A DNA stretch of 12,541 bases, from positions 1 through 12,541 of the forward strand of contig JAUSIA010000125.1 in assembly GCA_030648225.1 (NCBI GenBank), written 5' to 3'. Position numbers and translations under genes: made by a program. Under the pieces are notes generated by a model. It had not been told where the DNA came from, did not search any database, and was given only the letters and a program-made list of their open reading frames with translations. Below, piece by piece: positions 1 to 7,046 of this stretch; the first letter of the stretch is position 1, and every line of letters starts with the position of its first letter. This DNA is from Ignavibacteria bacterium (lineage in GTDB: Bacteria > Bacteroidota > Ignavibacteria > Ignavibacteriales > Ignavibacteriaceae).

Positions 1-41
1 TCAATTCCATAAGTTGCACTTGAAAAAATTTTTGAAAGCAT
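1..41 (-). CDS. 5' end of probable YifB/ComM-family Mg-chelatase-like AAA ATPase (partial)
   Basis: Only the first 13 codons and two bases lie in the window. The ATG is the reverse complement of positions 39-41 and the translation is MLSKIFSSATYGI followed by GA. This matches the usual N-terminus of the YifB/ComM family (ML-K-hydrophobic-S-A-x-x-GID), whose members are AAA+ ATPases with a Mg-chelatase-like domain linked to processing of DNA taken up by transformation. The family assignment rests on this short signature alone. The gene begins 62 bases after the stop of the upstream T9SS gene on the same strand. No strong Shine-Dalgarno is visible. The remainder lies left of the window, so completeness cannot be judged. 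Confidence 0.55.
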   Translation of the reverse strand, partial: MLSKIFSSATYGI

Positions 42-103
42 AGCTTAACTAACTAACCACTGATTAAAAAGAAATGTTTCAAGGTTAAGCCCCCATAAAT
101 TTT

Positions 104-1783
104 TCATTTAGTTAATATCATCTTCTTTGTTTGAGTATAATTTGGTGCGGCAACTTTATACAGATAAATTCCTGAAGGAAGTCCTTCTCCATCAAAAGAA
201 AACCTGTGCAATCCTTTTGAAAGAAATCCTTTATAAAGTTTGGATATTTCTGTGCCATCCAAACTATAAATTGTTATTTCAATTTCAGAATCTTCAAGTA
301 TTTCAACTTCAATACTTGTTTTGGGATTAAAAGGATTTGGATAATTCTGTCCTATTGTAAAAGGTTCTGTGGTCCCCTGTCCAACTTTAACTTGAGAAGA
401 ATAAACAACAGAGCCATCATAATTCTGCTGCTTAACCCTGTAGTAAACAATTTCTGAATTTTTATCGGGAACATCTATAAAAGAATATGATTTTTCCTGT
501 GTGTTATCTGCCTGCACAGTATGAATCTGAATGTAAGGGTTATTTCCTGAAGATTTTTCCAGAATATAATATTGAGCCTGCTTGTAATCTCCTCCCTTCC
601 ATTCAAGTTCGTAAGAATTTCCCAGAAGAGCAATATTCAATTCGGGAGATCTTGCAAACAGGGGTGAATCGGATTTTACAAATTTAACATTCGAAAACTC
701 AAGCTTTACAGTTTTATTTTCTGTAGAGAATTCATTTGAAGAATCAAATTTATAAATTGCCGTAAGTGAAGAGCTGTCAGATGTGAAATGAACTGAGTGC
801 CGGCTGTTAAAAGATAAATTAACCGGGTTATTAAGATCAATAATTCTTAAAAGATCAATCATATAAGATTTATTTTTCGCTGAATTATCAAAAACCAATC
901 TCAAATCGCTTTCTTCAAATATTGGAGGTAATTGATTTTTTGCCACCAATGAACCATTACAATAAAAGTTAATTGTTCCTTCATTTTTAGAAGATGAAAT
1001 TGTAATATGATACCAGGATTTATTCCCGATAAAATATGGTTTAAGAAAAGTTTGGTTAAACTGACTCGAAGAGACGGATAACATCTGGAACTTATTTGTT
1101 GAAAGAATAAACTCTGCCTGCGTAAAATCTTTTCTGAATATCTTAAGGAACTGCATATCCGGCTCATTAAATTTTATCCAGAAATCAAAAAGAAAATCAT
1201 GACTAAAATTTTTTTCAACATCTATTTGAAAGAGAGCATTCTCTCCCAATGATAAAGCTTTATCCGATATTTTCTGCGGTTTATAAAATTCTATATCAGC
1301 AGTGAGGGTATTTTCATTATTCATCTCCTCCAAAGATTGAGGTGATAAATAAGCTATAACACTATCCTTCTCTTTGAATATTCCTTTAAATTTAATTTGA
1401 GAAGAATTGTGCTGTTCAATTTTCATATTCAATAAAAGCTGAAATACAATTCCTTCCGACCTCAGGCTATCATTAAATTCTACTTTTATTGAATAAACAT
1501 CTTCAAAAAATTCATCCGAAGTTACTTTTGAAGAATTAAGTTTAAGAGACTCATATACAGATTTAAATTCTGCCTTATTAAGGATTAATTTATTCTCAGG
1601 AATAATCAGAAGTTCAAACTCATCTGCCTGCGGATATGAGTTTGTTACTGTTAAAGAAATATCGAAAGATGAGTTATAAGGAATGAACTTAGGATAGACT
1701 AAGCTGTAACTTGTTTCTCTTTCCTGGGCAAACGTTGCAGAAATGAAGATAAAAGAAAACAATATATAAGTTGTTCTAAACAT
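104..1783 (-). CDS. T9SS-sorted secreted protein with possible LamG-like domain
   Basis: This 559-residue protein has a Sec signal peptide at about 1-20 (hydrophobic YILFSFIFISATFA, cut near AQ). Residues 21-165 are a beta-rich region I do not recognise. Residues about 175-318 resemble a LamG/concanavalin-like sandwich: DFWIKF strand, KSWYHITISSSKNEGTINFYCNG, then DLLRIIDL. Such domains usually bind carbohydrate or protein, but the ligand here is unknown. A fibronectin-III-like segment (about 380-468) contains YYILEKSSG and YYRVKQQNYDGSVVYSS. A complete T9SS type A sorting domain follows (474-559), with QNYPNPFNP at 479-487 and SGIYLYKV near 537. The product is probably exported through the T9SS and then anchored to the surface or released. 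It lies 49 bases after nuoI on the same strand, with no obvious functional link. Export is well supported; the LamG call is tentative. Confidence 0.8.
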   Translation of the reverse strand: MFRTTYILFSFIFISATFAQERETSYSLVYPKFIPYNSSFDISLTVTNSYPQADEFELLIIPENKLILNKAEFKSVYESLKLNSSKVTSDEFFEDVYSIKVEFNDSLRSEGIVFQLLLNMKIEQHNSSQIKFKGIFKEKDSVIAYLSPQSLEEMNNENTLTADIEFYKPQKISDKALSLGENALFQIDVEKNFSHDFLFDFWIKFNEPDMQFLKIFRKDFTQAEFILSTNKFQMLSVSSSQFNQTFLKPYFIGNKSWYHITISSSKNEGTINFYCNGSLVAKNQLPPIFEESDLRLVFDNSAKNKSYMIDLLRIIDLNNPVNLSFNSRHSVHFTSDSSSLTAIYKFDSSNEFSTENKTVKLEFSNVKFVKSDSPLFARSPELNIALLGNSYELEWKGGDYKQAQYYILEKSSGNNPYIQIHTVQADNTQEKSYSFIDVPDKNSEIVYYRVKQQNYDGSVVYSSQVKVGQGTTEPFTIGQNYPNPFNPKTSIEVEILEDSEIEITIYSLDGTEISKLYKGFLSKGLHRFSFDGEGLPSGIYLYKVAAPNYTQTKKMILTK

Positions 1784-1832
1784 AGCGGTATGAAGATATT
1801 AACTATATTTGAATACTTCAAATTAAGTTTTC

Positions 1833-2327
1833 CTATTTATATTGCCTCAGAAATTCAATTCTATCCTGTAATTGACTAACAGGAACCAATAATTTATCTT
1901 TACCATATATTGCTTCTTCCCTGTTTGTAAATGCCATTTCATAATCTTTGCTCATAACAATTGCTTCCTCGGGACAAACTTCTTCACAAAGACCGCAAAA
2001 GATGCAGCGAATCATATTTATTTCGAACTTGACCGGATATCTCTCTTTTTCAGCTTCAGTTTCGGAAGCCAGAACTTCAATTGCCAGAGAAGGACAAACT
2101 CTTGAACAAAGACCGCAAGCCACACATCTTTCCTGTCCGTTTTCTTCCTGCACAAGTACTGGTCTTCCACGGTAAGATGCTGGTGGAATAAATTTTTCTT
2201 CCGGGTACTTTAAAGTGAATTTAGGCTTAAGCATACTTTTTAATGTTAATGATAAGCCTTTAACAATTTCCGGGATATAAATCTTTTCTAAAAATGTTAA
2301 GTCTTTTTTTCTTTTCTTAACTGCCAT
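1833..2327 (-). CDS. nuoI: NADH-quinone oxidoreductase subunit I (complex I 2x[4Fe-4S] ferredoxin-like subunit)
   Basis: NuoI carries iron-sulfur clusters N6a and N6b, which pass electrons from the peripheral arm towards the quinone site of respiratory complex I at the inner face of the membrane. Two 8Fe-ferredoxin motifs are intact: [12 protein letters not shown] (Cys 68, 71, 74, 78) and [12 protein letters not shown] (Cys 108, 111, 114, 118). The basic N-terminus and total length of 164 residues fit the family. I chose ATG at 2327: GGAG lies five bases upstream, whereas the in-frame TTG at 2330 is too close to it. The gene is last in a nuoG-nuoH-nuoI trio and is separated from nuoH by a repeat-filled gap. 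nuoJ does not follow; a T9SS cargo gene does. Confidence 0.96.
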   Translation of the reverse strand: MAVKKRKKDLTFLEKIYIPEIVKGLSLTLKSMLKPKFTLKYPEEKFIPPASYRGRPVLVQEENGQERCVACGLCSRVCPSLAIEVLASETEAEKERYPVKFEINMIRCIFCGLCEEVCPEEAIVMSKDYEMAFTNREEAIYGKDKLLVPVSQLQDRIEFLRQYK

Positions 2328-2332
2328 CAAAT

Positions 2333-2336
2333 CTCC
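2333..2336 (-). promoter_or_regulatory. Shine-Dalgarno GGAG of nuoI
   Basis: The minus strand reads GGAG, then ATTTG, then ATG. This gives a five-base spacer to the ATG at 2327 and decides the start in favour of that ATG over the adjacent TTG at 2330. Confidence 0.7.
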
Positions 2337-2348
2337 ATTAATTTTTAC

Positions 2349-2430
2349 TCTTATTCTTAATCGTAATCCTAATCATACTCAATTATATCATCACCTGAGA
2401 TTACGATTATGATTAAGAGAACGATTACGA
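2349..2430. repeat. Opposed period-6 oligonucleotide arrays in the nuoH-nuoI gap
   Basis: Between nuoH and nuoI the plus strand holds five consecutive hexamers of consensus TCNTAA (2349-2378; last unit TCATAC). After a spacer of 22 bases come five hexamers of the reverse-complement consensus TTANGA (2401-2430; one unit is GAACGA). The array stops three bases before the nuoH stop codon. The two halves can pair imperfectly, so the nuoH-nuoI transcript could fold into a long stem. The region has no ORF. A role in transcript stability or in tuning NuoI relative to NuoH is possible but unproven; it may equally be a selfish or slippage-derived repeat. Confidence 0.8.
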
Positions 2431-2433
2431 TAT

Positions 2434-3471
2434 TTATAAATTAAACAACATTATTAAAACAGCAACCCAAATAATATTTACGAGCGATAATGGGAACATA
2501 ACTTTCCAGCCAAGATTCATTAGCTGGTCATACCTGAACCTTGGCAGGCTCCATCTTACCCAGATAAAAAAGAAAAGCAATGCAACAATTTTAAATGAGA
2601 AAGCCCCGACATAAATCAAAACTTCTGCCCAGTTTGGTAAACCAAAGGTTCCAATATTAATGAATGGGATATAATAACCACCCAGATAAAGTGTAACAAT
2701 TAAGCCGCTTGCTATAATCATATTTGCATATTCAGCAAGAAAGAATCCTGCAAACTTCATACTGCTGTATTCGGTATGAAAACCTCCAACGAGCTCCGGC
2801 TCAGCTTCAGGTAAATCGAATGGAAGACGGTTAGTCTCTGCAAAGGCAGAAACAACAAAAGTTATAAAACCAATCGGCTGAATCCATGCATTCCAGAACC
2901 ACTGTCCCTGTGAATCAACAATAGCAAGAGGTCTTAAAGATTCTGCTAAAAGTATAACTCCGCCAATAGAAAATCCCATTGAGATTTCATAAGAGATCAT
3001 TTGTGCAGATGACCTGATACCGCCAAGTAAAGAATACTTGCTTCCTGATGACCAACCTGCAAATGTAATTGCATAAACTCCAAGTGAAGTTAAAGCAAGT
3101 ACATAAAGAATTCCCATATTAACATCGGCAACTACGAGTGGAATTGTATAGCCAAATAACTCTATTGCAGGACCAATAGGTATTACCGCATAAGTAGTAA
3201 AAGCAACAAATAAAGCTATAATTGGTGCGAGTGTGTGAATTTTTTTATTTGCCTGGTAAGGAACTATATCTTCCTTAAGTAAAAGTTTTAAAACATCGGC
3301 AAATGGCTGCAGAACACCTTCCCATCCAACACGATTTGGACCCAAACGGTTCTGAACCCATGCACTGATTCTTCTTTCAAAATAAACCAGGTAGGAAACA
3401 GTTAAAAGCATTACGTGAAGAATGATCACTATCTTTACTAATGTAAATCCTATTATTTCCCAGACGTTCAT
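2434..3471 (-). CDS. nuoH: NADH-quinone oxidoreductase subunit H (complex I membrane subunit)
   Basis: NuoH is the membrane subunit that joins the hydrophilic arm to the proton-pumping arm of complex I and forms much of the quinone channel. The 345-residue protein has about eight hydrophobic segments and the family hallmarks. These are ERRISAWVQNRLGPNRVG at about 32-49, then LQPFADVLKLLLKED (54-68), the acidic quinone-channel loop ETNRLPFDLPEAE (212-224), VGGFHTEYSSMKF (228-240) and RWSLPRFRYDQLM near 306. Its length is normal for the family. The ATG at 3471 has GGAG five bases upstream. It starts 15 bases after the nuoG stop, so the two are probably translated from one message. Its product should act with the flanking NuoG and NuoI. 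Confidence 0.97.
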   Translation of the reverse strand: MNVWEIIGFTLVKIVIILHVMLLTVSYLVYFERRISAWVQNRLGPNRVGWEGVLQPFADVLKLLLKEDIVPYQANKKIHTLAPIIALFVAFTTYAVIPIGPAIELFGYTIPLVVADVNMGILYVLALTSLGVYAITFAGWSSGSKYSLLGGIRSSAQMISYEISMGFSIGGVILLAESLRPLAIVDSQGQWFWNAWIQPIGFITFVVSAFAETNRLPFDLPEAEPELVGGFHTEYSSMKFAGFFLAEYANMIIASGLIVTLYLGGYYIPFINIGTFGLPNWAEVLIYVGAFSFKIVALLFFFIWVRWSLPRFRYDQLMNLGWKVMFPLSLVNIIWVAVLIMLFNL

Positions 3472-3486
3472 TTAAGCTCCGAAAGA

Positions 3487-5166
3487 CTAAACTGCAGTTT
3501 CTTTAATATCAATATTTAATTTTGCACCAAACTCACCTATCATATCGTAATCAAGTTCTTTAAATTCTTTAACAGATTTTGCAATATCATCAAATACATC
3601 TTCTATAAGGTTATATTTTAATTCTCCGCTTATTGCAAGAGAGATAAGGGAAATTATTTTCCATGTTGATCGTGCATCATGCCTGTTTTTCTTCGCCCAA
3701 CTGTCATACATTGTTCCGAATTTATCAAGCCTGCTCACAGACATTCCATCAATCGTTCTCTCAAGATCTTCTGTTTCGACCGCGGGACGAATCCTTTGCA
3801 CTCTTCCCCGGAAATTGATAAATGTTCCATTCTTTTCGGCATAAGTTGCTGCAGGAAATACTACATCAGCCAAAGCTGCTGTCTTATTCATATTGGTTGC
3901 GTGAACAATTAATAAATCTAATTTGGTTAGAAGATTTTCTAATTCGGGTCTGACTTCGACAATATCATCTTCAATAATATATAAAGCTTTTATTTTCCCT
4001 TCATTAATTCCGTTAAATATACCTTCAATATTTAAACCATGTTTACCGGGAATAACACCAACAAGCTCAGCACCTAAAGAATTTGGAGTTATATCACTTC
4101 TTCTGAGAATATCATCTGCAAAAGATGGATCTTCGCGTCTCATAAAATCAATATTCACAGAACCAATAACAGAAGAAGCAAAACGGCTGAACAGATAATT
4201 ATCTTCACAGGTCGCATAAGCTGAACCAATAAAAGCAATTTCATTTTTATTAAAAGATCTTAACTCTGATGCTGCTCTATTTACAGCTTCCTGCCAGCTT
4301 ACTCTGCCCAGCGTTCCTTCTTTTCTTATATAAGGTCCGTTAACTCTATCTTTTGCATTAATGAATTTGAATGTATTAATTCTTCCATGATCACACATCC
4401 AGTAGCTGTTTACATCTTCATTATATCTTGGAGTTAATCTTAATACCTCATTATTTCTAACCCATACTTCTGTGTTGCATCCACGTGCACGACCAACACA
4501 AACGGATTTGGTAGAAGACATATCCCACACTCTTGCTCTGAATCTGAAATCACGATTTGTTAAAGCACCAACAGGACAAATATCAGTTGTGTTTAAAGAA
4601 TAAGGATTGTCCATTTCTTCGCCGGGATAAGTAACAATTGTAACTCTGTCACCACGATCTACAAAAGTAAGTTCAGGATCTTTAGCAATCTCATCGCAGA
4701 ATCTTATGCAGAGGGAACATGAGATACATCTTTCTGCATCAAACATTATATAAGGACTGAGCGGAACTCTTTTATCTTTATGAACCTTTTCTTCATTAAA
4801 CCTGCTTTCACCAACTCCATGCAGGTAAGCATAATCCTGAAGTTTACATTCACCTGCTTCATCACAAATAGGGCAATCAAGCGGATGGTTTATTAATAGA
4901 AATTCCATCACAGCATTTCGCGCTGCAAGAGTTTTTGGAGATGTTGTATGAACAACCATTCCATCTGCAGCAAGAGTTGAACAGGCGATTACAAGCTTGG
5001 GCATTTTTTCAACTTCAACAAGACAAATTCTGCAGTTACCGGAAACAGAAAGACTTGGGTGCCAGCAAAAATGAGGAATATCAGTTCCATATCTTTTGGC
5101 TGCCTGGATAATTGTTTCACCCTGGTTAAATTCTATCTCTTTTCCATCTAAAATAAACTTAGGCAT
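3487..5166 (-). CDS. nuoG: NADH-quinone oxidoreductase subunit G, short form
   Basis: NuoG is the large iron-sulfur subunit of the complex I peripheral arm. Three cluster sites are visible. The [2Fe-2S] ferredoxin domain has Cys 34, 45, 48 and 62. The His-Cys [4Fe-4S] site is HPLDCPICDEAGEC (His 94, Cys 98, 101, 107). A further [4Fe-4S] site has Cys 147, 150, 153 and 197 (DICPVGAL). Beyond it is a reduced molybdopterin-oxidoreductase-like region ending in FPAATYAEKNGTF and GRVQRIRP (436-461). The N7-type motif (C-x2-C-x3-C-x27-C) survives as Cys 223, 230 and 258 with Arg 226 at the second position, so N7 is probably absent. At 559 residues it is far shorter than the E. coli or Thermus proteins (well over 700), so the C-terminal part is lacking. 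AAGGAT precedes the ATG. First gene of the nuoGHI trio. Confidence 0.95.
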   Translation of the reverse strand: MPKFILDGKEIEFNQGETIIQAAKRYGTDIPHFCWHPSLSVSGNCRICLVEVEKMPKLVIACSTLAADGMVVHTTSPKTLAARNAVMEFLLINHPLDCPICDEAGECKLQDYAYLHGVGESRFNEEKVHKDKRVPLSPYIMFDAERCISCSLCIRFCDEIAKDPELTFVDRGDRVTIVTYPGEEMDNPYSLNTTDICPVGALTNRDFRFRARVWDMSSTKSVCVGRARGCNTEVWVRNNEVLRLTPRYNEDVNSYWMCDHGRINTFKFINAKDRVNGPYIRKEGTLGRVSWQEAVNRAASELRSFNKNEIAFIGSAYATCEDNYLFSRFASSVIGSVNIDFMRREDPSFADDILRRSDITPNSLGAELVGVIPGKHGLNIEGIFNGINEGKIKALYIIEDDIVEVRPELENLLTKLDLLIVHATNMNKTAALADVVFPAATYAEKNGTFINFRGRVQRIRPAVETEDLERTIDGMSVSRLDKFGTMYDSWAKKNRHDARSTWKIISLISLAISGELKYNLIEDVFDDIAKSVKEFKELDYDMIGEFGAKLNIDIKETAV

Positions 5167-5222
5167 TTTAATCCTTATTACCGCTCATTAGAATTTTTAA
5201 ATATAATTTAACCCCTCTGTGT

Positions 5223-5253
5223 CCCCCTTTCTGAAAGGGGGGAAGAAGGGGGG
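5223..5253. repeat. CCCCCTTT/AAAGGGGG hairpin with following G-rich tract
   Basis: In the 91-base gap between the aminotransferase and nuoG there is a perfect inverted repeat, CCCCCTTT (5223-5230) and AAAGGGGG (5234-5241), with loop CTG. It is followed by AAGAA and a run of six G (5248-5253). On the transcribed minus strand the stem lies just after the aminotransferase stop, but AGGGGTTAAAT follows rather than a U tract, so a classical intrinsic terminator is not clear. It may be an mRNA-stabilising or attenuating hairpin, or a dispersed repeat. It is far more GC-rich than its surroundings. Confidence 0.6.
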
Positions 5254-5257
5254 TTTT

Positions 5258-6478
5258 TTACTTAACAGCGACTTCATACTTCTCAAAATATTTTTCCGCA
5301 AACTTAGCAATTTTCGAATAAGCTTTTTCAAGAATATACTCGGGAGGTAGAAATACTACTCTGAAGTGCTGTGTACCCTTGACCTGACCGAAACCTGAAC
5401 CCGGAACAACTACAACACCTGTTTCTTTTAAAAGTTCTGCAACAAAATGATTATCAGGTTGATTCATATGTAATTGCGGAAAAGCATAAAAAGCACCTTC
5501 AGGTTTTATGCAGGATATTCCGGGAATATTATTAAGTGTCTGAACTGTTAGATCTCTTCTGCTTGTAAGTTTTTTATTTGCTTCAATAAGATGAGATTGA
5601 TCTCCATCCAATGCAGAAGGAATTGCAAATTGTTCAGGATGATTTGCAGATAATCTTGCTCTCAATAATTTATTTATTGCTTCTTTATAGTCACTTAAAA
5701 TATTTTTATTCCCGCTTAAAATTCCCCAACCAATTCTGAATCCGGGAACCATATAATTTTTAGATAAACCGCCAAAAGTTACAATAGGAACTTCGCTGTC
5801 AAGAGAAGCAATAGAAGTATGTTTCTCTCCTTCAAACAAAAGCTTATCATAAATTTCATCAGCAAAGATTACAAGATTATGTACTTTAGCCAGTTCTATA
5901 ATTTGCTTTAAAGTTTCAATGCTGCAGTTTGAACCAGTAGGATTATTGGGGTTAATGATAATTATAGCTTTAGTTTTTTCATTTATCTTTTCTTTAATGT
6001 CTTCAATACCCGGCTGCCATTCTGTACTTTCATCAAGGTAATATGGGTTTTCATGATTCCGAAGCTTACTTGCAATGGCTGTATAAAGCGGGTAACCGGG
6101 AGTTGGAGTTAAAACATTTTCACCTTCATTAACAAGAGAAGTTAAGCAGATATCAATTGCCTCACTCACACCATTTGTAACAAAAATATCCTGTATATTT
6201 TTTATTCCTTTTCTTTCTGCTTCTCTTTCAATTGATTCCAAAGCAGATTTAATTCCCGATGAAGGTGCATAACCGTTATAATTTTTTAACATCGAATTAT
6301 AGGTAGCATCAACCATATGTCTGGGTGGAGCAAAATCAAATAAATTCGGATCTCCTATGTTGAGGTAAAGCATCTCTTTACCTGTTTTTGCAACTTCATT
6401 TGCAAGTACAACAATATCGCGTATCGCGTAGGTTATATTGTCTGTTCTTTGTGCAGGTGTAATTTTATGAATAGCCAT
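5258..6478 (-). CDS. PLP-dependent class I/II aminotransferase, AlaA/AspC-like
   Basis: This is a fold-type I pyridoxal-phosphate aminotransferase of 406 residues, the normal length for the family. Visible landmarks are NIGDPN (40-45), TPGYPLY (126-132), NPNNPTG (176-182), ADEIYDKL (Asp 207 to the PLP pyridine nitrogen, Tyr 210), GGLSKNY with Schiff-base Lys 240, FRIGWG (Arg 248) and the substrate carboxylate Arg 373 in HFRVVF. The sequence style, including the MVPGFRIGW segment, resembles the alanine/glutamate AlaA-type enzymes more than classical aspartate aminotransferases. Substrate cannot be fixed by eye, so no symbol is given. The protein is cytoplasmic. The start is ATG 6478 with only a weak GAG upstream. 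It lies between the four-helix-bundle gene and nuoG, and no shared pathway is evident. Confidence 0.88.
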   Translation of the reverse strand: MAIHKITPAQRTDNITYAIRDIVVLANEVAKTGKEMLYLNIGDPNLFDFAPPRHMVDATYNSMLKNYNGYAPSSGIKSALESIEREAERKGIKNIQDIFVTNGVSEAIDICLTSLVNEGENVLTPTPGYPLYTAIASKLRNHENPYYLDESTEWQPGIEDIKEKINEKTKAIIIINPNNPTGSNCSIETLKQIIELAKVHNLVIFADEIYDKLLFEGEKHTSIASLDSEVPIVTFGGLSKNYMVPGFRIGWGILSGNKNILSDYKEAINKLLRARLSANHPEQFAIPSALDGDQSHLIEANKKLTSRRDLTVQTLNNIPGISCIKPEGAFYAFPQLHMNQPDNHFVAELLKETGVVVVPGSGFGQVKGTQHFRVVFLPPEYILEKAYSKIAKFAEKYFEKYEVAVK

Positions 6479-6495
6479 TCTATCTCACTTATTTA

Positions 6496-6542
6496 AGGTA
6501 TAGAGGTATAAAGGATGTATTATAATCATATAACTTTATACC
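6496..6542. repeat. Left period-8 array and 9-bp inverted repeat beside the four-helix-bundle gene
   Basis: Three consecutive octamers starting AGG (AGGTATAG, AGGTATAA, AGGATGTA) occupy 6496-6519 of the plus strand. In addition GGTATAAAG (6505-6513) is perfectly inverted as CTTTATACC (6534-6542), which ends on the first base of the reversed stop codon of the neighbouring gene. The same octamer family occurs in opposite orientation on the other side of that gene (7009-7040). Confidence 0.7.
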
Positions 6543-7003
6543 TACTTTCCATGTTCAATTCTACTTTTTATAAAATTAATATAACCGTTTAAAGTTACTT
6601 TTGCCGTTTCAATTAATTTTTCCCCTTTTTGTTTAAGTTCATCGTTAATGCAGCCAATATCATAACAACTTATTAAATGATCTTTTAGTTCAAATAATGA
6701 TCCTCTGGAAATTCTATAAAACTGAATACCTTCTTGATAATGGTATCGTCCATAACCTTCTGAAATATTAGATGTAATACTGACGGAAGCTTTTCTAATC
6801 TGAAATTCTAAATTAAATTTTTCTTCTTTGGGTAAGTGGAGTAGAACCTTTTGATAAAAAAATAATTTAACTCCTCTGCATTTGATCCAAGCATCCAATG
6901 TAGTAAAATCTCTTTTTTCATCATAGAATTCATGTGGTTCATTTACTATAAAACCATCCTGCTCATGTTTTAGGAAAATGTGTTCTGATGGATTATTTAA
7001 CAT
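6542..7003 (-). CDS. Four-helix-bundle protein (23S rRNA intervening-sequence protein / S23 family)
   Basis: The 153-residue protein matches the small helical family first known from 23S rRNA intervening sequences and related to bAvd of diversity-generating retroelements. Family landmarks are LDAWIKCRGV (36-45), HLPKEEKFNLEFQIRKA (56-72), SITSNISEGYGR (75-86), FYRISRGSLFELKDHL (95-110) and a final helix to about 147. Members form pentameric helical barrels and are thought to bind nucleic acid, but their cellular role is unsettled. This copy is not inside rRNA. It has an extra leader of about 32 residues before the core. Both sides are bracketed by TATACC octamer arrays in opposed orientation, and the right array supplies the AAAGG ten bases before the ATG. 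That setting suggests a gene cassette inserted between the M16 peptidase and the aminotransferase. Confidence 0.88.
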   Translation of the reverse strand: MLNNPSEHIFLKHEQDGFIVNEPHEFYDEKRDFTTLDAWIKCRGVKLFFYQKVLLHLPKEEKFNLEFQIRKASVSITSNISEGYGRYHYQEGIQFYRISRGSLFELKDHLISCYDIGCINDELKQKGEKLIETAKVTLNGYINFIKSRIEHGK

Positions 7004-7008
7004 TTTAC

Positions 7009-7040
7009 TTATACCTTTATATCCTTATACCTATATACCC
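7009..7040. repeat. Right period-8 TTATACCT array upstream of the four-helix-bundle gene
   Basis: Four exact consecutive octamers fill 7009-7040: TTATACCT, TTATATCC, TTATACCT and ATATACCC. They occupy nearly the whole gap between the M16 peptidase stop and the four-helix-bundle start. Read on the minus strand they give AGG-TATA units, of which the last provides a possible Shine-Dalgarno. They are in opposite orientation to the octamers at 6496-6519. Confidence 0.75.
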
Positions 7041-7046
7041 TTACTC

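Noticed and set aside
42-103. Promoter for the ComM-like gene (TTGAAA in the gap)
   Set aside because: No acceptable -10 box at 16-18 bases; the gap is too AT-rich to trust a single hexamer.
1808-1822. Inverted repeat TTTGAA-TAC-TTCAAA between nuoI and the T9SS gene as an operator
   Set aside because: Arms are only 6 bp in very AT-rich sequence, with no regulator nearby; chance is likely.
2349-2430. CRISPR array
   Set aside because: Units are 6 bases with no unique spacers, and the orientation reverses midway; there are no cas genes.
6542-7003. Remnant of a 23S rRNA gene around the IVP-family gene
   Set aside because: Flanks are coding sequence of a peptidase and an aminotransferase plus octamer arrays; no rRNA-like sequence is present.
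6542-7003. Diversity-generating retroelement (Avd with reverse transcriptase)
   Set aside because: No reverse transcriptase, template repeat or variable repeat is seen in the window.
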